A DNA stretch of 64,000 nucleotides from Limisoma sp963601185 (GCA_963601185.1 CAVCEE010000015.1:4251-68250); one strand, 5' to 3'; shown: positions 24,919-34,131, numbered from the stretch's first letter. Translations and numbers: made by a program. The notes: generated from the sequence alone by a model not told the origin.

Positions 24919-25609
24919 ACGGATTATATCAATCGATGATATGTCGATTGAGTTCGGCAACTTCAAGGCACTCAGCAACGTGAATGCGGAGATTTGCGAC
25001 GGCGATTTCGTGGCTATCACAGGTCCTAACGGCGGCGGCAAGAGTACGCTGCTGAAGTCGGTGTTGCATCTCATCAAGCCTACTAGCGGACAGGTGCGCT
25101 ATTTTGACGGCGACGGCAACGAAACGGACTCTCTGCGATTCGGCTACCTGCCGCAGAAGAGCAACATCGACAGCCGTTTCCCAATAACGGTGGAAGAGGT
25201 AGTTGCCTCCGGGTTGCTCGGCGAGAAGCGCAACTGGCGCGGCCGCTACAGCGACGAGGCAAGTAGCCGCATCGAGGCTACGATGAAGATGATGGGCGTT
25301 GACGGCTTCCGCAAACAGGTGATTGGTACTCTCTCGGGCGGACAACTGCAACGCACGCTCCTCGGGCGTGCCGTGATATCCAGCCCCGACATCGTGGTGC
25401 TCGACGAACCGCTGTCCTATGTTGACCATGCGTTTGTGGAACAGATCTACGGCATCATCGCCGACCTTGCCAAGCACAGCACCGTCATACTCGTGTCGCA
25501 CGAAATGACCGTGATTTCAGAGATGGCAAACCGCCACTGGATTGTCGATCACAACCTCCACCAGTGCCACGCCGCCCACCACTATCTCAAAACCGAATGC
25601 GACCAATAG
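24899..25609 (+). CDS. znuC: Metal ABC transporter ATP-binding protein
   Basis: The 236-aa ABC ATPase has all nucleotide-binding motifs: Walker A GPNGGGKST near residues 41-49, Q-loop YLPQKSN, signature LSGGQLQR, Walker B IVVLDEPLSY and H-loop LVSHEMT. Sequence style (HLIKPTSGQVRY, FPITVEEVV) matches ZnuC/MntB energising subunits. It overlaps znuA by 20 bases, implying coupled translation. The permease (ZnuB) expected next is absent; the convergent fbp gene ends 26 bases away. The transporter must borrow a permease encoded elsewhere or the locus has lost it. Confidence 0.9.
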   Translation: MHSIQNKRIISIDDMSIEFGNFKALSNVNAEICDGDFVAITGPNGGGKSTLLKSVLHLIKPTSGQVRYFDGDGNETDSLRFGYLPQKSNIDSRFPITVEEVVASGLLGEKRNWRGRYSDEASSRIEATMKMMGVDGFRKQVIGTLSGGQLQRTLLGRAVISSPDIVVLDEPLSYVDHAFVEQIYGIIADLAKHSTVILVSHEMTVISEMANRHWIVDHNLHQCHAAHHYLKTECDQ

Positions 25610-25634
25610 AGGCATCTATTTCTTCTAACAATCG

Positions 25635-27626
25635 CTAATTGCGCTCTTTGACGAGACCGAGGCGATAGGCAGCGAGGAGTTGCTTCAGTTCCTCAATCTG
25701 CTTGCGTAGGGCTTTGCCCTTGTCGGTGTCCTTGACGAGCATCCGCTGACTGTTGAACTCCACAAGGAATGAGTTCGACTTGATGTCGAGTCCTTCCTCA
25801 ATGGCTTTCTGACGCGACTCAAACGGCTCGTGCTGCACGAGTTGCAGTGCGCGCGAGTGGAACACCAGCGTGTAGCCGGCAATACCTGTCTCCGGCTGGT
25901 ATGCGCGCGAGAATCCGCCGTCAATCACAAGCATTTTTCCGTTGGCCTTTACCGGCTGTTCGCCCTTGATGGTCTTCACTGGCACATGCCCGTTGATGAT
26001 GTGGGAATGTGGGTTGTCGATGCCAAATTCGTGGAGGATGTTGTTGCAGATGTCCTCGCGGTCGCGGAGGGTGTAGTATGCGCCCTTTTCCTCCTTGTGC
26101 AGTTCCTTGTCGGCAGTGAAATAGCGCTCGAATGTTGCCATCTTGTTCTTGTCGAACGACGGCGAGTCGGGACCGCACCAAAGATACCACACATAGTCGA
26201 GGGCAAAGTCGGAATCCGTGTCTTCCTTTTCGAAGAATGCGGCACGAACAATCTGGTCCACCTTGTCGAGAAGGCCTCTGCCGTGGTATTTCTGCCCCTG
26301 TATGGTCACCTGCTTGAACGAGCCATCGGCATTCAGCGGAATTGACGCGTGGAAAAGTAGGTTGTTGTTGCAGACGAGATACATACTTCCGTTGGTCATA
26401 AAGCAGCGGATGTGCTTGCGGAGTTTCTCACTGTTGACAAACGAGTTGTGCAACTTCTCAACCAAATCCTGCTCCTCTGCCGTCAGGCGGTAAGGGTCGG
26501 CCGGGTCGATGGTCGGGAACGATGAGTCGAGCATCTTGTACTCCTTGTCACCGTAGCGGAGCACGCCGCGCTTGTAATCGATCTTGTCGAGCAGCAGGCG
26601 GCTATCCATACCAAACTCCGGGTGACGCTTGATGATGCCTGCCTCAAGTTTAAACTGTATCACGGCTATCGCCTTGTGCATCTGAGCAATCAGTCGCAAG
26701 GTTTTTTCCGGATAGGTCTTGTCGGCATACTTTTGCTTCAAGGCAAACACCGCACAAGGGTCGTTGGCATAAGTGTCCATGGCAAATGTTGCCAAAGGTA
26801 GCAGGTTGATGCCGTAGCCCTCCTCAAGGGTTGTCAGAGTGCCGTAGCGCATTGATATGCGAATCACGTTGGCAATGCAACTGTCGTTGCCGGCGGCAGC
26901 ACCCATCCACAGGAGGTCGTGGTTGCCCCATTGGATGTCAACGTTATGGTAGTTGCACAGCGTGTCCATAATGATGTGCGCCCCAGGTCCACGGTCGAAT
27001 ATGTCGCCGACCACATGCAGCGAGTCGATGGTGAGACGCTGTATCAGGTTGCACATAGCAATGATGAAATCATCGGCGCGTTGCGTCGATATTATCGTAT
27101 TGATAATCTGAGTAATATAACCTTGTTTATTCTCCTCATTCACCGTTTCGTGCAGAAGTTCCTGAATGATGTACGAGAAATCCTCTGGGAGCGATTTGCG
27201 CACCTTTGATCGGGTATATTTCGACGACACGTTCTGGCACACACTCACGAGTTGGTTGAGCGTGGTGAGATACCAGTCGTTCAGATCTTTCTCCTGCTGC
27301 TTCACAATTTGCAATTTCTCCTGCGGATAGTAGATCAGCGTACACAGTGCCTTCTTCTCCGACTCCCGGAGAGTGTTGCCAAAAATGTCGTTCACCTTGC
27401 GTTTCACCGAGCCGGAAGCATTCTTCAACACATGCTGAAACGCCTCATATTCACCGTGGATGTCGGTCAGGAAATGCTCAGTGCCTTTCGGCAAGTTGAG
27501 GATTGCCTCAAGGTTTATGATTTCGGTGCTTGCCGCAGCGATTGTGGGAAACAACCGCGACAACAGTTTCAAGTAATGTATATCGAGCGTAATATCCTGT
27601 TCTTGAGTTTTTTTCTTGTCTGACAT
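25635..27626 (-). CDS. fbp: Fructose-1,6-bisphosphatase, class III
   Basis: The 663-aa form starts at 27626 (MSDKKKTQEQDITLDI), 72 bases after the promoter box; 20 extra upstream codons in frame are unlikely. The calcineurin-like metallophosphatase core is clear: DIHGEYEAFQHVL, VGDIFDRGPGAHIIMD and WGNHDLLWMGAA, with a later HIINGHVPVKTIKGEQPVK and DGGFSRAY. Class III enzymes of this size occur in Firmicutes and Bacteroidetes. They remove the 1-phosphate from fructose bisphosphate in gluconeogenesis. It is monocistronic. Confidence 0.96.
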   Translation of the reverse strand: MSDKKKTQEQDITLDIHYLKLLSRLFPTIAAASTEIINLEAILNLPKGTEHFLTDIHGEYEAFQHVLKNASGSVKRKVNDIFGNTLRESEKKALCTLIYYPQEKLQIVKQQEKDLNDWYLTTLNQLVSVCQNVSSKYTRSKVRKSLPEDFSYIIQELLHETVNEENKQGYITQIINTIISTQRADDFIIAMCNLIQRLTIDSLHVVGDIFDRGPGAHIIMDTLCNYHNVDIQWGNHDLLWMGAAAGNDSCIANVIRISMRYGTLTTLEEGYGINLLPLATFAMDTYANDPCAVFALKQKYADKTYPEKTLRLIAQMHKAIAVIQFKLEAGIIKRHPEFGMDSRLLLDKIDYKRGVLRYGDKEYKMLDSSFPTIDPADPYRLTAEEQDLVEKLHNSFVNSEKLRKHIRCFMTNGSMYLVCNNNLLFHASIPLNADGSFKQVTIQGQKYHGRGLLDKVDQIVRAAFFEKEDTDSDFALDYVWYLWCGPDSPSFDKNKMATFERYFTADKELHKEEKGAYYTLRDREDICNNILHEFGIDNPHSHIINGHVPVKTIKGEQPVKANGKMLVIDGGFSRAYQPETGIAGYTLVFHSRALQLVQHEPFESRQKAIEEGLDIKSNSFLVEFNSQRMLVKDTDKGKALRKQIEELKQLLAAYRLGLVKERN

Positions 27627-27705
27627 CGTCAAATGATTTATGAAATTTCCGCTGAAAGCATAACGTTTCCGCAAGACCGTCGCCATTGCCTTATGTTTCG
27701 CTATG

Positions 27706-27713
27706 CAAAGATA
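27706..27713 (-). promoter_or_regulatory. -7 box of the fbp promoter
   Basis: The minus strand reads TATCTTTG, an exact match, 80 bases before the fbp start. Confidence 0.6.
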
Positions 27714-27739
27714 TGACTTTCAAATCAAAACACCAATAA

Positions 27740-27960
27740 TATATTGCAAAATCGGACTCCGCCAAATATTTGTATCGCCATGATAACTTTTTCGGCTCTG
27801 TCGAATCAACCTCCGTATCCACCAACCAGATTTCCACAACGATAAAAAACGGACAACTCATCGTCTCCGGAATGGACAATTGCTCAAACATAACACTCCG
27901 CAACATCTACCACGGGCAAAATTCAATCAAAAGTTATTGCAATTCATTGACTTTATACAT
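27740..27960 (+). pseudogene. Possible relic of a surface-protein C-terminal sorting domain
   Basis: The gap between fbp and eno has a plus-strand frame encoding ISTTIKNGQLIVSGMDN followed by SNITLRNIYHGQ. This resembles Bacteroidetes type 9 secretion C-terminal domains, which read like 'I..g.ivV.g.....vtlyNi.GQ' (compare the end of the protein at 46635-48392). No start codon or signal peptide is present and the rest is lost. It could also be chance. Confidence 0.25.
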
Positions 27961-27970
27961 AAACCGACCC

Positions 27971-28010
27971 ATAAAAAAAGCAGGGAGCGCACCGATGACG
28001 ATGCGCTCCC
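27971..28010 (-). terminator. Rho-independent terminator of eno
   Basis: In the minus direction GGGAGCGCA and TGCGCTCCC form a 9-bp stem (28010-28002 with 27991-27983), followed by TGCTTTTTTT. It begins 21 bases after the eno stop. Confidence 0.85.
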
Positions 28011-28030
28011 ATTCATTCAATCCAAATCAA

Positions 28031-29338
28031 TTATTTCAATTTCTTATATCCGTAGACAGCCTCTTCGCCGAGTTCCTCCTCGATGCGGAGCAACTGGTTG
28101 TATTTCGCCATACGGTCAGAACGGCTTGCCGAACCGGTCTTGATTTGTCCGGAGTTGGTTGCCACTGCGATGTCGGCGATTGTTGCGTCCTCAGTCTCGC
28201 CCGAACGGTGGGAAGTGACGGTAGTGTAGCCGTGACGGTGAGCCAGTTCGATGGCATCGAGAGTCTCGCTCAACGAGCCAATCTGGTTAACCTTAATCAA
28301 GATTGAGTTGGCGCAACCGAGTTTGATGCCCTTTGTGAGGTACTCAACGTTGGTTACAAACAAGTCGTCGCCCACGAGTTGACAACGGTCGCCAATGCGG
28401 TCGGTGAGTTTCTTCCAGCCTTCCCAGTCCTCTTCCGACATACCGTCTTCGATTGAGTCGATAGGATATTTCGTGATGAGTTGCTCAAGGAATTCGATTT
28501 GCTCGTCGGCAGAGAGTTTCTTGCCGTTAGGGTCTTTGACCATACCGTCCTTGAGGTGAGAATAGTCGTAGAAGAACTTGTCGCCCTCTTTGAAGCAGAA
28601 CTCAGAAGAAGCGCAGTCCATAGCGATACGCACGTCGTCGCCCGGACGGTAGCCGGCTTTCTTGATTGCCTCAACGATGCAGTCGAGAGCATCTTCAATG
28701 CCGTCGAGTTTTGGAGCGAAACCGCCTTCATCGCCTACTGCAGTGCTAAGACCACGGGCTTTGAGCACCGATTTCAAGGCGTGGAACACCTCTGTGCCCA
28801 TACGGATACCCTCACGGTAGGAAGGAGCACCTACAGGACGAATCATAAATTCCTGGAATGCGATAGGTGCGTCAGAGTGTGCGCCGCCGTTGATGATGTT
28901 CATCATTGGCACTGGCATAACGTAAGTGTTTGTGCCGCCGATGTAGCGGTAGAGCGGCTGACCGAGATAGTCGGCAGCGGCTTTTGCCACAGCCAGTGAA
29001 ACACCGAGGATGGCATTTGCGCCAAGGTTCGACTTTGTTTTTGTGCCGTCGAGTTGGAGCATCTTTTTATCTATAGCGCGCTGGTCGAGTGCCGACATTC
29101 CGACGAGAGCAGGAGCAATCACGTCGTTTACGTTGGCAACTGCCTTGAGCACGCCCTTTCCGAGGTAACGGCCCTTGTCGCCGTCGCGGAGTTCGAGCGC
29201 TTCATTCTCGCCTGTCGATGCGCCTGAAGGCACTGCAGCACGGCCAAATGCGCCGCTTTCGAGTTCGACATCAACTTCTACTGTTGGGTTGCCACGCGAG
29301 TCAAGCACTTCGCGTCCGTGAATCTTTGAAATTTTCAT
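28031..29338 (-). CDS. eno: Enolase
   Basis: The 435-aa enzyme converts 2-phosphoglycerate to phosphoenolpyruvate. It starts with KISKIHGREVLDSRGNPTVEV, followed by GASTGENEALELRD (loop that closes over substrate), VGDEGGFAP and the metal ligands in IAMDCASSEF, SIEDGMSEEDWEGW and VGDDLFVTN. ILIKVNQIGSLSETLDAI and SHRSGETED are diagnostic, the latter carrying catalytic His-Arg-Ser residues. Length is normal. It is monocistronic with a promoter box at 29371-29378 and a strong terminator. Confidence 0.98.
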   Translation of the reverse strand: MKISKIHGREVLDSRGNPTVEVDVELESGAFGRAAVPSGASTGENEALELRDGDKGRYLGKGVLKAVANVNDVIAPALVGMSALDQRAIDKKMLQLDGTKTKSNLGANAILGVSLAVAKAAADYLGQPLYRYIGGTNTYVMPVPMMNIINGGAHSDAPIAFQEFMIRPVGAPSYREGIRMGTEVFHALKSVLKARGLSTAVGDEGGFAPKLDGIEDALDCIVEAIKKAGYRPGDDVRIAMDCASSEFCFKEGDKFFYDYSHLKDGMVKDPNGKKLSADEQIEFLEQLITKYPIDSIEDGMSEEDWEGWKKLTDRIGDRCQLVGDDLFVTNVEYLTKGIKLGCANSILIKVNQIGSLSETLDAIELAHRHGYTTVTSHRSGETEDATIADIAVATNSGQIKTGSASRSDRMAKYNQLLRIEEELGEEAVYGYKKLK

Positions 29339-29370
29339 TGTCGTAAATTCTATTTTTTAATTGAACTATG

Positions 29371-29378
29371 CAAAAATA
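29371..29378 (-). promoter_or_regulatory. -7 box of the eno promoter
   Basis: The minus strand reads TATTTTTG, matching TAnnTTTG, 33 bases before the eno start. Confidence 0.5.
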
Positions 29379-29497
29379 GCAACTATTCTTCAGACATTGT
29401 TACACCGAAAGCGTTGATTATCTGAAAAATACCTACTTGTTGCTATCTTCCACCGTTTCAAATACCGACAATTTGCGATGCCCCTCTGACAGCCGCC

Positions 29498-29962
29498 TTA
29501 TTCCTTGCTCCGCGACTCGAGAAAGCGGGCATAGATTGTGGCTGCCGTGCGCACAATTTCTGGACACGGACGCTTCTTGTAGTAGTCTGCCGTGCGCTCC
29601 TCTGGAGTCGACGGCGTGGGGGCGTTGCGGTTGAGTCCGAGCAAGTCGGCGCAGACAATCGATCCGCACTCAGCCTTAAATTCTTCAGCCAACTGCTGCA
29701 CAACGGCATAGTTCGCACCCTTGCCCATCCTGTCAGCAGGGTCGGTCACGCCGGTTTCGAGCCCAGCAAGAAGAAACATTCCGCAGGCTGTGCCGCAAGT
29801 GAGACGCATGCGCCCAATGCCGCCGCCAAACGAGGCTGCCATGCGCAGCGCAACATTGCTGTCTACCCCATAGAGGTCGGCAAAAGCCTCCACCACCGAC
29901 TGCGTGCAGTTGTAGCCTTTCTTGAAATTCTCCACCGCACGCTCTATTCTGTCTTCATACAT
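29498..29962 (-). CDS. C_GCAxxG_C_C family protein
   Basis: The 154-aa protein carries the signature pattern: FKKGYNCTQSV with one cysteine, then GGIGRMRLTCGTACGMFLLAG containing C-G-x-x-C-G, and later CGSIVCADLLG. The spaced cysteines suggest binding of a metal or redox cofactor; relatives are sometimes linked to redox-active or membrane protein partners. Function is unknown. It starts 6 bases after xth and is co-transcribed with it, though no DNA-repair role has been established for this family. Confidence 0.9.
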   Translation of the reverse strand: MYEDRIERAVENFKKGYNCTQSVVEAFADLYGVDSNVALRMAASFGGGIGRMRLTCGTACGMFLLAGLETGVTDPADRMGKGANYAVVQQLAEEFKAECGSIVCADLLGLNRNAPTPSTPEERTADYYKKRPCPEIVRTAATIYARFLESRSKE

Positions 29963-29968
29963 AGGCTA

Positions 29969-30724
29969 TCAGATATTGATTTCAACTTCAACAGGACAAT
30001 GGTCAGACCCCAGCACCTCAGTGTGAATCTTGGCATCCACAAGTCGGTCGGCAAGGCGCGACGACACGAGGAAATAGTCGATGCGCCACCCCGAATTTTT
30101 CTCGCGGGCGCGGAAGCGGTACGACCACCACGAGTAAATGTCCGCCTGGTCGGGATAGAAATGGCGGAAAGTGTCGATGAAGCCAGCCGACAGGAGGTCG
30201 GTCATCTTGCCGCGCTCCTCGTCGGTAAATCCGGGGTTGTGGCGGTTGGTCTTAGGGTTCTTCAGGTCAATCTCCTTGTGCGCCACGTTAAGGTCGCCGC
30301 AAACCACCACCGGCTTCACTGCATCGAGCCGAAGCAGATAGGCGCGAAAATCGTCCTCCCATGCCATGCGGTAGTCCAGACGGCGCAAACCGTCCTGCGA
30401 GTTGGGCACATAGACGGTGACGAGGAAGAAATCCTCGTACTCAAGCGTAATCACGCGACCTTCGTGGTCGTGCTCATCCACACCGATGCCATACGCCACG
30501 CTCAGCGGCTCACGCCGGGCATAGATGGCTGTGCCCGAATAGCCTTTCTTCTCAGCATAGTTCCAATATGAACGGTAGCCTTCAAACTGCAGGTCGAGTT
30601 GTCCTGCCTGCATCTTCGTTTCCTGAAGGCAGAAAAAGTCGGCGTCGAGAGCCTTGAACGACTCCCCAAACCCTTTGCCCACGCAAGCGCGCAGACCGTT
30701 GACATTCCAAGATATAAATTTCAT
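29969..30724 (-). CDS. xth: Exodeoxyribonuclease III
   Basis: The 251-aa AP endonuclease/3'-5' exonuclease starts at 30724 (MKFISWNVNGLRA). Metal and catalytic motifs are LQETKMQ, VVCGDLNVAHKEIDL, the Asn/Asp in GWRIDYFLVS and GSDHCPVEVEI at the C-terminus, all characteristic of the ExoIII branch of the exonuclease-endonuclease-phosphatase superfamily. It acts in base excision repair. It leads a two-gene operon with the C_GCAxxG_C_C protein and uses the box at 30753-30760. Confidence 0.97.
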   Translation of the reverse strand: MKFISWNVNGLRACVGKGFGESFKALDADFFCLQETKMQAGQLDLQFEGYRSYWNYAEKKGYSGTAIYARREPLSVAYGIGVDEHDHEGRVITLEYEDFFLVTVYVPNSQDGLRRLDYRMAWEDDFRAYLLRLDAVKPVVVCGDLNVAHKEIDLKNPKTNRHNPGFTDEERGKMTDLLSAGFIDTFRHFYPDQADIYSWWSYRFRAREKNSGWRIDYFLVSSRLADRLVDAKIHTEVLGSDHCPVEVEINI

Positions 30725-30752
30725 AGTCAAAAAATCGTAGCCAATAATTATG

Positions 30753-30760
30753 CAAACTTA
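30753..30760 (-). promoter_or_regulatory. -7 box of the xth promoter
   Basis: The minus strand reads TAAGTTTG, 29 bases before the xth start and divergent from the box at 30817-30824. Confidence 0.5.
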
Positions 30761-30816
30761 CGCAACATCCGCGAGATAAAAAAATGGTGTAAAGTGGCGA
30801 AATGGAATAATTTGGT

Positions 30817-30824
30817 TACCTTTG
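30817..30824 (+). promoter_or_regulatory. -7 box of the PCMD lipoprotein operon
   Basis: TACCTTTG lies 25 bases before the ATG at 30849. Confidence 0.5.
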
Positions 30825-30848
30825 TGACGATTATTAACGAACATTAGT

Positions 30849-32099
30849 ATGACTTTTGTATACAAAACGGCAGTCGCAGCCGTGGTTGTGCTCGCGACTG
30901 CAACTTCATGCATCCAGAAAGAGGCGCTCAACACGGAGTGCGACATCCTCACCTGCGAGTTGCCGTCGGAAATTCTGATGAGCAGTCCGACAATCGAAAA
31001 CCATAGGGTGCTTGTCACCGTATTCCCCAATGCTGACATCACTGCTCTTGCACCTAAGTTTACCATCACCGAAGGCGCAACCATCAGCCCAGCGAGCGGT
31101 AGTGTGCAGAACTTCCGCACCGCTGAAAATCATACAATAAACTATACCGTCACATCGCAGGACGGCGAATGGAGCAAGACCTATCCAGTAGTTGTATCGC
31201 AACAGGAGAAGCCCAGCGAATACAAGTTCAACAAGGTTGAACTCGATCCTACACGTAAATATGCGATTTTCAACGAGTATGAAGACGGTCCCGACGGTGG
31301 CAAGCCTCTGTTCGCAATGTCTTGGGCATCGGGCAACCCTGGCTACGTGATGTGCGGTGAGGCTGACAAGGCCGCAAAAAAGCAGTATGGCAACGATGCC
31401 TACAAGGATCACATCTGGGAGTTCTTCCCTACTCTTGCAGTCTTTCCTGACGGCACGCAAACCAAAATCGACGGCGACAACGTTGCAAACTTTATGAACG
31501 GCGACAAATACGCCACTCCCGACTATATTCGCCTCGTGACACGCTCTACCGGCGGTTTCGGCAAACTGGTAAAAATGCCTATCGCTGCCGGCAACATCTT
31601 CCAGGGTCAGTTCGACCTTGAGAACGCAACGCAACACCCTCGCGAGGCTACCCTGTTCGGCGAGCCTTACCTCTACAAGCCTCTGAAACTCGAAGGCGAA
31701 TACCGCTACATCGCCGGCGAGACGTTTACCGACGGAAACGGCAACCCGGTGGAAGGTCAGACCGATAAGTTCTCAATCTATGCGGTGTTCTTCCTTTCCA
31801 GCGATACCACTGAATTTCTCGACGGCAACGAGTTGCACAACAATTTCCAGAACCCTGCTATGGTGGCACTTGCCAACCTCGGAGATGCCCACGTTACCGG
31901 TTTGGGTGATGACAACTGGACTACCTTCAGCATTGACTTCGACTACTCTGCCTACAACAAGGTGATTGATGAGGCGCAACTTGCTATCGGAAAATACAAA
32001 ATCGGCATCGTCATTGCCTCCAGCGCCGAAGGCGACTACTTCCGCGGTGCAGTGGGCAGCACTCTCGACGTCCGCAATCTGAAAATCGTTCACGAATAA
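30849..32099 (+). CDS. PCMD-domain lipoprotein
   Basis: The 416-aa protein has a signal ending TATSC (lipobox, Cys near 21). Residues about 35-120 form an Ig-like domain of the DUF5018 style (VLVTVFPNADITALAPKFTITEGATISP). The rest matches the 'putative carbohydrate metabolism domain' (PCMD): YKFNKVELDPTRKY, YRYIAGETFTDGNGNP, a jelly-roll-like core and DVRNLKIVHE at the end. Such proteins are probably surface glycan binders. It is followed after 9 bases by an outer-membrane barrel, a recurrent pairing in Bacteroidales. Confidence 0.85.
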   Translation: MTFVYKTAVAAVVVLATATSCIQKEALNTECDILTCELPSEILMSSPTIENHRVLVTVFPNADITALAPKFTITEGATISPASGSVQNFRTAENHTINYTVTSQDGEWSKTYPVVVSQQEKPSEYKFNKVELDPTRKYAIFNEYEDGPDGGKPLFAMSWASGNPGYVMCGEADKAAKKQYGNDAYKDHIWEFFPTLAVFPDGTQTKIDGDNVANFMNGDKYATPDYIRLVTRSTGGFGKLVKMPIAAGNIFQGQFDLENATQHPREATLFGEPYLYKPLKLEGEYRYIAGETFTDGNGNPVEGQTDKFSIYAVFFLSSDTTEFLDGNELHNNFQNPAMVALANLGDAHVTGLGDDNWTTFSIDFDYSAYNKVIDEAQLAIGKYKIGIVIASSAEGDYFRGAVGSTLDVRNLKIVHE

Positions 32100-32108
32100 T
32101 CCACGACA

Positions 32109-32888
32109 ATGAAAAAAATCATATCAGCAATCATAGCCGTTGCGGCAATCCTCCCAGCAACGGTATCGGCACAGATGAGCCGCACTCAGAAAATCATCAA
32201 TGCCTCCGTCAAGGGCTGGCAAATAGAACTGCGCGGAGGCTACAACATGGGCGGCACATCGCCTATTCCTCTGCCTGTCGAAATTCGCAAAATCAAGAGT
32301 TACAAGCCTTCAACCGGATTTTCGGGCGAAGTTGATTTCACACGTTTCTTCGACCGCAACCACCGCTGGGGTCTCCAGTTTGGCGTAAGGGTCGAGAACA
32401 AGGATATGGAAACCGATGCCGAGGTGAAGAACTACGGTATGACGATTACCAATGACGGAGCAGAGGCAAGCGGCCGCTGGACCGGCGGCGTGCAAACATC
32501 CGTGCGCAACTCGTTCCTGACGTTCCCAGTAGTAGGTGTCTACAAAGTGCATCCGCGCACCAACATCAAACTCGGTGTGTTCCTCTCCTACCTCATCAGC
32601 GGCAAGTTTACCGGCTATGTCTACGACGGCTACCTGCGCAACGGTGACCCTACGGGCGAGAAAACCACATTTGCCGACGGCAAAACTGCCACCTACGACT
32701 TCTCCGACAACCTTCGCCGTTTCCAGTGGGGCGCAGAGGCTGGCGTTGACTGGGAGGCGTTCAAGCACCTGAAACTCTATGCCGACCTCACTTGGGGACT
32801 CAACAGCGCATTCCCCAAGAGTTTCGAAACCATCACTTTCAACATGTATCCAATTTACTTCAACCTCGGCGTGGGCTATCTTTTCTAA
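32109..32888 (+). CDS. Outer-membrane beta-barrel protein (porin family type)
   Basis: The 259-aa protein has a signal peptide ending TVSAQ. Amphipathic strands follow: WQIELRGGYNMGG, GFSGEVDFTRFFDRNHRWGLQFGVRVE, FPVVGVYKVHPRTNIKLGVFLSYL, and a C-terminal aromatic strand YFNLGVGYLF. The pattern fits the 8- to 10-stranded PorT-like barrels of Bacteroidetes. It follows the PCMD lipoprotein by 9 bases, so the two may form a surface complex (inference). Confidence 0.82.
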   Translation: MKKIISAIIAVAAILPATVSAQMSRTQKIINASVKGWQIELRGGYNMGGTSPIPLPVEIRKIKSYKPSTGFSGEVDFTRFFDRNHRWGLQFGVRVENKDMETDAEVKNYGMTITNDGAEASGRWTGGVQTSVRNSFLTFPVVGVYKVHPRTNIKLGVFLSYLISGKFTGYVYDGYLRNGDPTGEKTTFADGKTATYDFSDNLRRFQWGAEAGVDWEAFKHLKLYADLTWGLNSAFPKSFETITFNMYPIYFNLGVGYLF

Positions 32889-32921
32889 GCCTTGCCGACA
32901 AAATATAAAAGAACTACAGAA

Positions 32922-34007
32922 ATGAGCAAAATCATTCTTACGGGCGACCGTCCTACCGGCAAACTCCACTTGGGTCACTACGTTGGCTCTCTGCGCCGTC
33001 GCGTTGAACTCCAAAACTCCGGCGAATACGACAAAATCTATGTGATGATTGCCGACGCACAGGCTCTCACCGACAACGCCGACAACCCTGAAAAGATACG
33101 CCAGAACATCATCGAGGTGGCTCTCGACTATCTCTCTGTGGGCATCGACCCGGCGAAGACCACAATCTTCATCCAGTCTGCCGTGCCTGAACTCACCGAA
33201 CTGGCATTCTACTACATGAACCTCGTAACCGTGTCGCGCGTGCAGCGCAACCCTACGGTGAAGACCGAGATAAAGATGCGCAACTTCGAGACGAGCATCC
33301 CGGTGGGCTTCTTCTGCTACCCGGTAAGCCAGGCATCCGACATCACTGCTTTCCGCGCCACTACAGTGCCTGCCGGCGAGGACCAAGAGCCTATGATTGA
33401 GTTGACTCGCGAAATTGTGGGCCGCTTCAACAATGTCTACGGCGACACTCTCGTAGAGCCGGAAATCCTGTTGCCTACCAACGCCGCTTGTCTGCGTCTG
33501 CCAGGCACTGACGGCAAGGCGAAGATGAGCAAGTCGCTTGGCAACTGCATCTACCTTTCCGACACAGCCAAGGAAGTGTCGAAAAAAGTGAAGAGCATGT
33601 ACACAGACCCATTGCACCTCAACATCTCCGACCCTGGACACCTTGAGGGCAACTGTCCGTTTATCTATCTCGACGCATTCTGCTCCGACGAGGCGTTTAA
33701 ACGTCACTGCACCGACTTTGAGAGCCTTCAGGACCTCAAGGATCACTATTGTGCTGGCGGTGTAGGCGACGGCACTGTAAAGAAGATTCTCATCAACGTG
33801 CTTGAAGAAGAACTCGCACCGATACGCGAACGCCGCAAACAGTGGGAAAAGGACATCCCGGCAGTGTTCGACATCCTCAAGCGAGGTAGCGAAGAGGCTC
33901 GCGCCGTGGCAGCACAGACGCTTGCCGACGTGCGCCACGCAATGCGCATCGACTACTTTGAAGACCCTGCCCTCATCGCTGAGCAGGCAGCAAAATACGC
34001 CAAGTAG
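32922..34007 (+). CDS. trpS: Tryptophanyl-tRNA synthetase
   Basis: The 361-aa class I synthetase starts at 32922 (MSKIILTGDRPTGKLHLGHYVG), since the ten upstream codons in frame lack family similarity. The HIGH equivalent is HLGH, and GKAKMSKSLGN is the KMSKS loop. EDQEPMIELTREIV binds ATP and tryptophan. The size is slightly above the usual 330 aa, as in related anaerobes. It lies 33 bases after the barrel gene and may share that transcript. A strong terminator at 34034-34069 ends it. Confidence 0.97.
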   Translation: MSKIILTGDRPTGKLHLGHYVGSLRRRVELQNSGEYDKIYVMIADAQALTDNADNPEKIRQNIIEVALDYLSVGIDPAKTTIFIQSAVPELTELAFYYMNLVTVSRVQRNPTVKTEIKMRNFETSIPVGFFCYPVSQASDITAFRATTVPAGEDQEPMIELTREIVGRFNNVYGDTLVEPEILLPTNAACLRLPGTDGKAKMSKSLGNCIYLSDTAKEVSKKVKSMYTDPLHLNISDPGHLEGNCPFIYLDAFCSDEAFKRHCTDFESLQDLKDHYCAGGVGDGTVKKILINVLEEELAPIRERRKQWEKDIPAVFDILKRGSEEARAVAAQTLADVRHAMRIDYFEDPALIAEQAAKYAK

Positions 34008-34033
34008 CATTCTCACTTCAACGATGTTATACA

Positions 34034-34069
34034 AACAAGAGCGCCCCACCGGCGCTCTTGTTTTTTTAT
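34034..34069 (+). terminator. Rho-independent terminator of trpS
   Basis: AACAAGAGCGCC (34034-34045) pairs with GGCGCTCTTGTT (34051-34062) across a 5-base loop, followed by TTTTT. Confidence 0.9.
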
Positions 34070-34131
34070 GGTTCAAACCATAAGGTCGGGGTATGTGTAA
34101 AAATGAGGAGCAAAGCGTATCAAAAAGAACT

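Noticed and set aside
27691..27906. Minus-strand frame before fbp
   Set aside because: It crosses the fbp promoter box and lacks similarity to any protein family I know.
32310..34076. Long minus-strand frame of 588 codons
   Set aside because: It is antisense to the barrel gene and trpS, both of which have clear family motifs; it is a shadow of codon bias.
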